From the NCBI GenBank assembly GCA_965372015.1, contig CBDVAP010000074.1, positions 1-13,735 on the forward strand: a stretch of 13,735 bases of DNA, read 5' to 3'. Source of the stretch: JACZSB01 sp965372015 (GTDB lineage: Bacteria; Fidelibacterota; Marinisomatia; SCGC-AAA003-L08; TS1B11). The translations under genes and the position numbers were made by a program. The notes under the pieces were generated by a model that saw only the letters and a program-made list of their open reading frames with translations, was not told where the DNA came from and searched no databases. Within the stretch, counting starts at the first letter, position 1; every line of letters begins with the position of its first letter. Below are positions 5,379 through 12,545 of the stretch, piece after piece.

Positions 5379-7750
5379 AAAGCTGGTATGATGCGGTAAG
5401 TAAACCACGGTTGATAATACTTTTGCTCTGCCTGGCGTTACCGGCGGGATTGTACTTTAAGGTGCTAACCGGGGGCTACATCTTTGGTGGGCCGGATTTC
5501 CTAGCCCCGGCGGCATTGGGGCAAGGTTTGCAGGCCTTGAAGACCCAGACCGGGGAGGAGCCGACCTGGCTACCTACTATTTTCTCAGGGATGCCCCGCT
5601 ATCATTCCTTCACCAATATTTCGCATCTTTATTTCCCGACTATCATCGGCAGTGTTATCGTTGCCATAGGGCTCCCGGGCTTCTGGATCTATATCCTGCA
5701 CCTCATTTTTGGGGGTGTGGGTTGCTATCTATTGGTGAAGCACTTGAAGGGTTCCTTCGCCGCCGGTCTGCTAGCCGGCCTCGGTTTTATGCTGATGCCT
5801 TACATCAATACAATGCTGGTGCATGGTCACGGCAGTCAGATGATGACGTTAGTGTATCTCCCGTGGGTGATCTACGCCCAGTTGCGCCTGTATGACCGCA
5901 CCACTGTCGCCGGCGCGGCTCTGCTGGCCCTGTTGGTGGGCTTGCAACTACAGCGGGGGCATGCCCAGATTGCCTACTACACCCTCATGCTGGCGGGACT
6001 ATTATTCGTGGTGCAGGTGGTCAAGGGGTGGCGTGATTCGCAACAATCCCAGGCGGGCACTATCCGGTTTGTACTGCTTTTTGCAGCGGCTATGGTTGTG
6101 GGGCTGGCACTGGCGGCGGCCGTGCTGAGCCCCGTGCCGAATTCTAGACCCTCCAGCATTCGCGGGGGCCGGGCCGGGGGCGGCACCGGTTTTGAGTACG
6201 CTACCATGTGGTCCTTCAGTTTCGGCGAAACCATGACCTTCATACTGCCCTCGTTCTACGGTTTTGGCGGCGTCACCTACTGGGGTGATATGCCTTTCAC
6301 CGATTATCCCAATTACATGGGCGTCATTCTGCTGGCCCTGGCCGTTTGGACGGTGGCGATCAAGCGCACCTGGCTGACCTGGACCCTGGCGGCGGCGGCC
6401 GGCCTGGCATATCTCATCAGCCTAGGGCATAATTTTTTCGTCTACCGGCTGTTTTTCAATTTCATGCCCTACTTCAATAAGTTCCGGGTACCGGTGATGA
6501 TTTTGGTGCTGACCCAGTTCAGCGTGGTGATACTGGCAGGGCTGGGCCTGGACTCGTTGTTGGATCGGTTGAAAAGCCTGAAGCCTGAGGTGCAGCAAAA
6601 GTACGCCCTATGGGCCGCCGGGACAGTGGCACTCCTGACGGTGATTTTCTTCGCCTTGCCGGGGATGATGGGGGGTAGCCTGCCTGCGCCCAGGGGTGTC
6701 TCGGCCCAGGTGGCCGATCAGGTCAAGCAGTTGCGCCTGGACATGATCCGGATGGACGCCGTATGGTTTCTGGTGGTGGCCGGTGGCGCGGTGGCGCTGG
6801 GCTACCTGTGGCTTAAGGGCACTCTAAGGCGGCGGTGGCTGCTGGCGGGCTTGGCGATCCTGACCGTCCTCGACCTGGGCCGGGTGGACCGGCTGATCAT
6901 CCAGCCGCCGCCCAGCAGTATGCGGGCTGCGGTGCTCCAGCCGCGGGCCTTTGTCAGCCGGTACTTAAGCAGTGATCCCGTAATCGATTTGCTCACTTCC
7001 GCCCCAGGTAAATTCCGTATCCTGCCTCTGGGCGGCCTGCAGAACGATAACCGCTGGGCGGCTTTCGGGATCGAATCCATTGCCGGCTATCATCCCGCCA
7101 AGCTGGCCAATTACGACCATTTCATGCAAACCACCGGATTTCGCAGCGGTGGCATATTGCGGATGTTGAACGTGAAATACCTGGTGGGCCAGCAACGATT
7201 CAGTGATCCGCGGTTCGAGGAGGTGCTGGTTGGTAATCTGTACAGCGGTGGTCAGTATCGACCGGCGGTGGTCTACCAGTATCATAATTTTCTGGAGCGG
7301 GCCTGGTTCCCCGAACAGGTGGCAGTGGGGGGGTCCGCACAGCAGGTTATCGAGCAGCTGATGAAGCCCAATTATGACCCCAGCGCGGTGGTGTATATTT
7401 CCGATGAGTATGGGGCGGACAGCTTGATTGGCGGTAGCGGTCGGATTTTAAAAAGTGCCTGGCAGTCGGACCACATTCGATTGGAGGTGGCCACCGAGCA
7501 GCGGGCCCTGCTGGTGGTGAGCGAGATTTATTATCCGGCGGGATGGGTGGCCCGGATCGATGGCGGGGAGGTGCCAATCTACCCGGTGAACACCATCCTG
7601 CGGGGGGTGATGATCCCGCCGGGGGGGCACACGGTGACCCTTGACTTCGAGCCGGCCGACCTGCGATGGGGCCGCTGGATCAGCCGGCTGGCGCTGTTGG
7701 CGGTCATACTGGGGTTCATTCCAGCGGCAATCACCAGGTTCCGGTCGTGA
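5375..7750 (+). CDS. YfhO-family multi-pass membrane protein (GT-C-like)
   Basis: About 791 residues from TTG 5375. The first helix is near residues 13-29. Roughly ten or more hydrophobic segments run to about residue 490, interrupted by a Gly/Arg-rich loop (SSIRGGRAGGGTGFEYATMW) and the conserved LPSFYGFGG. The last ~300 residues are mainly soluble and end in a beta-rich part with YYPAGWVARIDG, NTILRGVMIPPGGH and a final helix. The order matches the YfhO family (PF09586), membrane proteins resembling GT-C glycosyltransferases and implicated in glycosylating cell-wall or lipid-linked polymers. It should sit in the inner membrane; donor and acceptor cannot be read from sequence. Length is normal for the long FCB-type members. 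Its start overlaps the flippase-like tail, and its TGA overlaps the GTG start of the histidine kinase, so it lies in a translationally coupled unit. It is GC-rich, unlike the island before it. Confidence 0.88.
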   Translation: MKSWYDAVSKPRLIILLLCLALPAGLYFKVLTGGYIFGGPDFLAPAALGQGLQALKTQTGEEPTWLPTIFSGMPRYHSFTNISHLYFPTIIGSVIVAIGLPGFWIYILHLIFGGVGCYLLVKHLKGSFAAGLLAGLGFMLMPYINTMLVHGHGSQMMTLVYLPWVIYAQLRLYDRTTVAGAALLALLVGLQLQRGHAQIAYYTLMLAGLLFVVQVVKGWRDSQQSQAGTIRFVLLFAAAMVVGLALAAAVLSPVPNSRPSSIRGGRAGGGTGFEYATMWSFSFGETMTFILPSFYGFGGVTYWGDMPFTDYPNYMGVILLALAVWTVAIKRTWLTWTLAAAAGLAYLISLGHNFFVYRLFFNFMPYFNKFRVPVMILVLTQFSVVILAGLGLDSLLDRLKSLKPEVQQKYALWAAGTVALLTVIFFALPGMMGGSLPAPRGVSAQVADQVKQLRLDMIRMDAVWFLVVAGGAVALGYLWLKGTLRRRWLLAGLAILTVLDLGRVDRLIIQPPPSSMRAAVLQPRAFVSRYLSSDPVIDLLTSAPGKFRILPLGGLQNDNRWAAFGIESIAGYHPAKLANYDHFMQTTGFRSGGILRMLNVKYLVGQQRFSDPRFEEVLVGNLYSGGQYRPAVVYQYHNFLERAWFPEQVAVGGSAQQVIEQLMKPNYDPSAVVYISDEYGADSLIGGSGRILKSAWQSDHIRLEVATEQRALLVVSEIYYPAGWVARIDGGEVPIYPVNTILRGVMIPPGGHTVTLDFEPADLRWGRWISRLALLAVILGFIPAAITRFRS

Positions 7751-8931
7751 ACCTCTACCGCTATTCCGTCAATCTGAAGGCCGGGCTGTTCGCCCTGGGG
7801 GTCATCATTGTGATTTCGCTGTTGTGGTATACCCAGTCGCTGGTGGCCGACCTGCAGACCAACGAACGCAAACTGCTGGATTTCTACGCCCAGCTGATCG
7901 GTAAGGTAGCCACCGAGGCCCATTCGGAGGACCTGGGCTTCGTGTTCGACCAGGTGATCCAGCAGATACAGTTTCCCATAGTAGTAACCTCCGACAACGG
8001 CCGGGCGGTGAGCTGGCGGAACGTACGGGTAGACTCGTCCCTGACCGACGGGGACCAACAAGCGTACTTAGCGAAGCTGATCGGGCGCATGGACCGGGGG
8101 CACCAGCCGGTGGAGGTGCGCTATGGCGACCGGTTGATCTCCCGGATCCACTACGGGGACAGTTCCGTGGTCAGCCGGCTGCAGTGGTTGCCGTTCGTGG
8201 AGATTGTAGTGGCGGCGCTATTTATCCTGCTGGGATTTGCCGGATTTTCACTGATCCGCAACAGCGAGAAGAGTTCGATCTGGGTGGGCATGGCCCGGGA
8301 GATGGCTCACCAATTGGGCACGCCGGTCTCGGCCCTGATGGGCTGGACCCAGCTGCTGCGCGACCGGAGTTCCACCGATCAGGAGACCTTGGACGAGTTG
8401 GAACTGGATGTCCACCGGCTGGAGCAGATCGCCGACCGGTTTCACAAGATCGGCAGCCTACCGCATTTTGAGGAATGGGACTTATACCTGCTGGCCGAAT
8501 CCTCAGCGGCCTATTTCCGCCAGCGCCTGCCCAAGGCCGCCGATACCACCATCACCGTCAGCGGCAGCAGCGCCCGGGTACGAGGCGCGGAGACGTTGTT
8601 GCAGTGGGCCCTGGAGAACCTGATCAAGAACGCCCTGGACGCCTGCCAGGGACGGAAAGGGGTGATCGGGATCAAGGTGGAAGCGGGGAGCGACCGCCGC
8701 GGCCGGCCGGTGAGCATCATCGAGGTCTGGGACAACGGGACCGGCATCAATCTGCGCGACCGCCGTAACATCTTCCGGCCGGGATTCTCCACCAAACGGC
8801 GCGGCTGGGGCCTGGGGCTGAGTCTCACCCGGCGCATCGTGGAAGACATCCACCGGGGCCGGCTGCGCCTGGTGTCCTCTCAGCCCGGGGAGACGGTGAT
8901 CAGGATGACGCTGCCCTCTTCTGGGGGCTAG
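7747..8931 (+). CDS. Membrane sensor histidine kinase, orphan
   Basis: 394 residues from GTG 7747, which overlaps the YfhO stop in a GTGA. An open frame extends further upstream, but only inside YfhO. Helix 1 is near residues 12-32 and helix 2 near 145-167, enclosing an extracytoplasmic sensor region of about 110 residues of no type I recognise. The H-box is EMAHQLGTPVSALMGW with the phospho-acceptor His188. The ATP-binding domain shows the N-box ENLIKNALDA (Asn295), DNGTGI (Asp329), an FxxGFSTK segment and GWGLGL. All catalytic motifs are therefore present, and the protein should autophosphorylate on His188. The H-box has Gln-Leu-Gly-Thr-Pro where the textbook class has Glu-Leu-Arg-Thr-Pro. 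No receiver or output gene is adjacent, so its partner must be encoded elsewhere. Coupling to YfhO hints at sensing envelope or glycan state, but this is inference. Confidence 0.9.
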   Translation: MNLYRYSVNLKAGLFALGVIIVISLLWYTQSLVADLQTNERKLLDFYAQLIGKVATEAHSEDLGFVFDQVIQQIQFPIVVTSDNGRAVSWRNVRVDSSLTDGDQQAYLAKLIGRMDRGHQPVEVRYGDRLISRIHYGDSSVVSRLQWLPFVEIVVAALFILLGFAGFSLIRNSEKSSIWVGMAREMAHQLGTPVSALMGWTQLLRDRSSTDQETLDELELDVHRLEQIADRFHKIGSLPHFEEWDLYLLAESSAAYFRQRLPKAADTTITVSGSSARVRGAETLLQWALENLIKNALDACQGRKGVIGIKVEAGSDRRGRPVSIIEVWDNGTGINLRDRRNIFRPGFSTKRRGWGLGLSLTRRIVEDIHRGRLRLVSSQPGETVIRMTLPSSGG

Positions 8932-8955
8932 GGGCTGGGGACTGGAGGTTTGGGG
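8923..8955 (+). other. Possible G-quadruplex across the kinase stop codon
   Basis: Four runs of at least four guanines lie at 8923-8927, 8931-8934, 8937-8940 and 8952-8955, separated by 3, 2 and 11 bases. This fits a loose G-quadruplex pattern in the coding strand and would also be present in the mRNA. It overlaps the TAG stop at 8929-8931. No role is shown by the sequence. Confidence 0.4.
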
Positions 8956-9275
8956 CTAGTAGACAGAAACCGCCAAGGCGCAAAGTACGCCAAGGAAGAA
9001 CGAAACTGGGAACCAGGACCCTTCGGCTCTGCTCCCCCGCCGATGGCGGGATTCAGGGCAAGACTCGGAACCAGAAACCCGGGACTTGAAACTCGCCTGC
9101 CAATAATCAAGCCGGTTGACAACCAAAGGCCGGTGATTACCGTCTTACTAACGAACGGTGCCAAATCCAGCCGCTAGTTATTTTGACCGGGACGCAAGGC
9201 TTCCTGGTGTTGTGAGGCCGGTGGTTAATTCATCGGGAGCGGCGGGAGCAATCGAAATAAAATACGGTAATTATC
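8932..9275. other. Gene-free spacer with repeat debris
   Basis: Between the kinase stop and the barrel protein no credible gene is seen. It holds G-rich GGGGCTAG units, the CGCCAAGG repeat, two GGAACCAG words (around 9008 and 9067) and a CCCGCC-GAT-GGCGGG hairpin at 9036-9050 without a following T-run. It also has TTGACA at 9116-9121, which lacks a properly spaced -10 box. The base mix suggests decayed dispersed repeats. A promoter for the downstream gene should lie in the final 100 bases, but I cannot point to it. Confidence 0.5.
8971..8995 (+). repeat. Short dispersed-type repeat with CGCCAAGG units
   Basis: CGCCAAGG occurs at 8971-8978 and 8988-8995 with CGCAAAG between. Words of this kind (CGCAAAG, CGCCAAGG) recur in intergenic DNA of many unrelated bacterial genomes as I recall them, so this is probably a piece of a dispersed family. 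I cannot confirm other copies from this window. Confidence 0.45.
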
Positions 9276-11936
9276 ATGCGGCTATATAGATTCGGCCTAG
9301 CGTTGTCATTGGTCTCTATGGCCTATCCACAGGCTGCGGACCAGGCCGACCACTACGCCAAGGATTTCCAGGCCCAGCGGCTGACCGCAGCCGTGTCCAT
9401 CGACGGGTACCTGCACGAACCGGCCTGGGGGGAGCCGGGGCTGACCGACTTTGTCCAGCGCGACCCGCTGGAGGGGGAAGAGCCCACCCAGCGCACCGAG
9501 GTGTGGGTGGCGTATGACCAGTCAGCCTTGTATATAGCCGCCCGGCTCTACGATAGCGCCCCGGATTCCATCGTGCGGCGCCTGGCCCGGCGGGATGAGG
9601 ATACCTCGGCCGATTTCTTCATATTCGGGGTGGACCCCTGGCACGACCATCGCAGCGGCTTCTATTTTCGGGTCAACGCCGCCGGCGCCATTGAGGACGG
9701 CACTTTTTCCAACGATGCCTTCACGGACGACTCCTGGGATGGGGTCTGGGAAAGCGCCGTTACCGTGGATGAACAAGGCTGGAACCTGGAGATCAAGGTA
9801 CCATTTTCGCAGCTGCGCTTCCCAAAAAAGGAAGAGCACGTCTGGGGGATGAATTTTGCCCGCTGGATCGAGCGCAACCAGGAACTGGATTATTACGTGA
9901 TGGTGCCCAGGAATTCAAGTGGGGATGTTTCATGGTTTGCCCATATGACCGGCATTGCAGGCATCGAGCGACCCAGCACCCTGGAACTGCTGCCCTACAG
10001 CGCCGGCCGGGCGGAGTACCTGCATCCGGAAAGCGGCGACCCTTTCAATGACGGCAGCAACTATTTCGGGCAGGCCGGGCTGGATATAAAGATGGGGCTG
10101 ACCAGCAGCATGACCCTGGATGCCACCATCAACCCCGATTTCGGCCAGGTGGAAGTCGACCCGGCCGTCATCAACCTGGGCTATTTCGAGACCCACTACG
10201 AGGAAAAAAGACCGTTTTTTGTCGAGGGAGCCAGCATTTTCGGGTTTGGCAATGGCGGGACCACTAACAATTGGTCCTTTAATTATGGCGCTCCGACCTT
10301 CTTCTACTCACGTCGCGCCGGTCGTCCGCCGCAATTGGAGCCTACCGGGGACTATGACTTCAGCTCCATACCGACCAACACCTCGATCTTAGGCGCGGCT
10401 AAAATTTCCGGTAAACTGAATCCCCAGTGGTCGTTGGGGCTGGCCAATGTGGTCACCGGCCGAGAGGAGGGACGACTGGACTCGGCGGGCAACCGGTTCC
10501 GTGAAACCGTTGAGCCCTTGGCGAACTATTCGGTCGTACGTCTGCAACGCGAGATAAGCCAGGGGCGGCATGGACTGGGCCTGCTCGGCACGTCCACCTA
10601 TCGCGACCTACGCACGGCCAACGGTCGATCAACACTGCCGCACAACGCCCAGGCCGGGGGCGTCGATGGCTGGGTGACCCTGGATCCCGAGGGGACCTAC
10701 ATCGTTAGCGGTTGGCTGGGCGGCACCCGGATTTTCGGCCAGCGGACCATGATGACCGACCGGCAGGGCTCCTTTCCACATTACCTGGACCGCCCTGATG
10801 CCGGCCACCTGGAGCTGGACAGCAATGCCACCGCCATGACCGGTATGGCGGGCCGGCTGTATATCAACAAGGAAAAGGGGGACGTGGTCTTCAACTCGGG
10901 GCTGGCGGCCACCTCGCCCGGATTCGACGTGGGCGAGCTGGGCTTTCAGTACGAAGCCGACCAGATCAACTGGCACGTGGCCGGGGGGTATCATAATCAG
11001 GACCCCGGTAAGATCCTGCGTTCTTCCTTTATAGCGCTGGCCTTTGTGAAGAACTGGGACTTCGGTGGCACTCCCTATGGCGGCGGGTATTTCCTGTTCT
11101 CCGACGGCCAGTTCCTGAACTACTGGAGCCTGGGATTCGAAGCCGGCTACTTTCCAGAGTACAACGATAAGTATATTACCCGGGGCGGGGTATGGGCCAA
11201 GCACCCCCGGGCCTACTTCATCAACTGGTCGGTATCCACCGATTCGCGTAAGGATTTGTCATTTTACGGCAGTCTGCAATACGGGCGGAGCACCCGGCGC
11301 TTCTGGTCGCTCAATAGCGGCATTACCTGGAAGCCCAACACCCGGCTGCTGGTACAGGTGTCGCCGGAGTATATGTACGACGAGACCGAAGCCTTTTACC
11401 TGGACCACTTCTCCGACCCCACGGCCACTAACACCCACGGCCAGCGCTACATATTCGGTGAGGTAGTGCAGCACTCCCTATCGCTCAGTACGCGAGTGAA
11501 CTTCACCTTCTCACCCACGTTGAGCCTGCAATTGTATACCCAGCCGTTAATCTTCGCCATCGACTATTTCGACTATAAGGAGCTGGCCGAATCAGGCACA
11601 TTCAAGTTCAATATTTACGGGGATGACGGCCAGTCCACGGTCAGCATCGATGAGGAGGCCCGCGAGGTGAGCGCCGACCCGGACGGGCCAGGCGGCCCGG
11701 CCGATACGCTCTACTTCGGTACCGGGGACTTCAACTTCAAGTCGCTGAAAGTCAATGCCGTGCTGCGTTGGGAATTCCGGCCGGGGTCGGTGTTCTACCT
11801 GGCCTGGACCCAGGAGCGGGTGGACAACGACGAATATACCGGCGCCTTCGATCCGGGACCGAACACGCGAGCCTTGTTCGGCCGCCGCCCCGATAACATC
11901 CTGCTGCTCAAGTTCACCTACTGGCTCAATCCGTAG
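9276..11936 (+). CDS. DUF5916-family outer-membrane protein with CBM9-like N-terminal domain
   Basis: 886 residues. An N-terminal signal peptide (about residues 1-20, MRLYRFGLALSLVSMAYPQA) implies export. A carbohydrate-binding family 9-like beta sandwich follows from about 33 to 220: IDGYLHEPAWGE, WVAYDQSALYIAARLYD, DDSWDGVWES, GWNLEIKVPFSQLRF. The rest alternates short aromatic-rich strands and turns, includes NPDFGQVEVDPAVINL and FETHYEEKRPFFVEGA, and ends in KFTYWLNP, as expected for an outer-membrane beta barrel. This order is that of the DUF5916 family, frequent in Bacteroidetes and relatives; its function is not established, and ligand uptake or surface binding of glycans is a guess. 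The ATG at 9276 has only a weak Shine-Dalgarno. It is preceded by a long spacer, so it is probably transcribed separately from the kinase gene. Confidence 0.85.
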   Translation: MRLYRFGLALSLVSMAYPQAADQADHYAKDFQAQRLTAAVSIDGYLHEPAWGEPGLTDFVQRDPLEGEEPTQRTEVWVAYDQSALYIAARLYDSAPDSIVRRLARRDEDTSADFFIFGVDPWHDHRSGFYFRVNAAGAIEDGTFSNDAFTDDSWDGVWESAVTVDEQGWNLEIKVPFSQLRFPKKEEHVWGMNFARWIERNQELDYYVMVPRNSSGDVSWFAHMTGIAGIERPSTLELLPYSAGRAEYLHPESGDPFNDGSNYFGQAGLDIKMGLTSSMTLDATINPDFGQVEVDPAVINLGYFETHYEEKRPFFVEGASIFGFGNGGTTNNWSFNYGAPTFFYSRRAGRPPQLEPTGDYDFSSIPTNTSILGAAKISGKLNPQWSLGLANVVTGREEGRLDSAGNRFRETVEPLANYSVVRLQREISQGRHGLGLLGTSTYRDLRTANGRSTLPHNAQAGGVDGWVTLDPEGTYIVSGWLGGTRIFGQRTMMTDRQGSFPHYLDRPDAGHLELDSNATAMTGMAGRLYINKEKGDVVFNSGLAATSPGFDVGELGFQYEADQINWHVAGGYHNQDPGKILRSSFIALAFVKNWDFGGTPYGGGYFLFSDGQFLNYWSLGFEAGYFPEYNDKYITRGGVWAKHPRAYFINWSVSTDSRKDLSFYGSLQYGRSTRRFWSLNSGITWKPNTRLLVQVSPEYMYDETEAFYLDHFSDPTATNTHGQRYIFGEVVQHSLSLSTRVNFTFSPTLSLQLYTQPLIFAIDYFDYKELAESGTFKFNIYGDDGQSTVSIDEEAREVSADPDGPGGPADTLYFGTGDFNFKSLKVNAVLRWEFRPGSVFYLAWTQERVDNDEYTGAFDPGPNTRALFGRRPDNILLLKFTYWLNP

Positions 11937-12069
11937 GTTGGGGTTGACGGGTCGCCCTGGCGGTGGGCCGGCCGCGACTCCAGCATCCGACTAAAGGGTC
12001 TTTGAACCGGGCCTTGAAATCGTTAAACTCCCACAATCGTCAGTCAACATCAAAGTTGGGGGGTTCAAA

Positions 12070-12336
12070 ATGAAGTTGAACGTCAAAGCCTGTGCCATTA
12101 CCGGCGCATTGTTGTGCGGGACAGGCCTGTTTCTGATCACCTGGTGGGTCATTGTGCTGGATGGCGCCACGGGCGAACCGACAATAATAGCCCGGGTCTA
12201 TCGGGGCTATAGCATCAGTGCCGTGGGCAGCGTCATCGGCCTACTGTGGGCTGCGGTCGACGGGGCAATTTGCGGGGCCGTTATCGCCTGGCTGTATAAT
12301 TACTTTGCCGGCGGGCAATCAGCCGAGTCGGTCTAG
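12070..12336 (+). CDS. Small two-helix membrane protein (holin-like annotation class)
   Basis: 88 residues. Helix 1 spans about residues 8-30 (ITGALLCGTGLFLITWWVIV), a short loop with TGEPT and a Tyr/Arg-rich YRGYSIS follows, and helix 2 spans about 50-76, with glycines and acidic Asp near DGAICGAVIAWLYNYF. Six guanines at 12058-12063 lie a few bases before the ATG. Homologues I recall from diverse bacteria share the GLFLxTWW and AWLYN features and are often labelled bacteriophage holin, but nothing phage-like is nearby and the label is probably historical. The function is unknown; conserved glycines in the helices suggest it oligomerises. It stands alone between the barrel protein and the peptidase, with over 130 bases on each side. 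Confidence 0.75.
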   Translation: MKLNVKACAITGALLCGTGLFLITWWVIVLDGATGEPTIIARVYRGYSISAVGSVIGLLWAAVDGAICGAVIAWLYNYFAGGQSAESV

Positions 12337-12380
12337 TAGCAGGCAGCCCAAAAGATTGCCCAGCTATACTGATTAAATAG

Positions 12381-12429
12381 CCGGCACCCGGCACTTTATT
12401 TCCGTGGGCGTTGCCCGGTCCGACGGACC
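12381..12429 (+). promoter_or_regulatory. Cluster of three short hairpins upstream of the peptidase gene
   Basis: Three tight inverted repeats occur within 50 bases: CCGG-CAC-CCGG at 12381-12391, GGGC-GTT-GCCC at 12406-12416, and directly abutting it GGTCCG-A-CGGACC at 12417-12429. None is followed by a T-run, so a classical terminator is unlikely. They may form the end of the small membrane protein transcript, an operator (the last is a near-perfect palindrome), or leader structure of the peptidase mRNA. Confidence 0.35.
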
Positions 12430-12545
12430 GCTGTATCTACTTCCGGCAATAACCAGCCTCAGCTCTTCCCCCTGCCACCCGGCATTCCTGGTGGGAATTG
12501 GGGTAACTTCGCCCCTAACTGCAAATCCACCAGAGGGGAAACAAC

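Noticed and set aside
7579..8061. A 160-codon minus-strand frame across the YfhO/kinase junction.
   Set aside because: It lies antisense to two well-supported genes with clear motifs and shows no family features of its own.
9036..9050. A rho-independent terminator at the CCCGCC-GAT-GGCGGG hairpin.
   Set aside because: The stem is good but it is followed by ATTCAGG and not a T-run, so intrinsic termination is not supported.
9116..9144. A sigma70-type promoter with TTGACA before the barrel-protein gene.
   Set aside because: No acceptable -10 box lies 16-18 bases downstream; a single -35-like hexamer is not enough.
10629..11204. A long minus-strand open frame inside the barrel-protein gene.
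   Set aside because: It is a shadow of a GC-rich gene on the other strand with no recognisable motif; long antisense frames are common at this composition.
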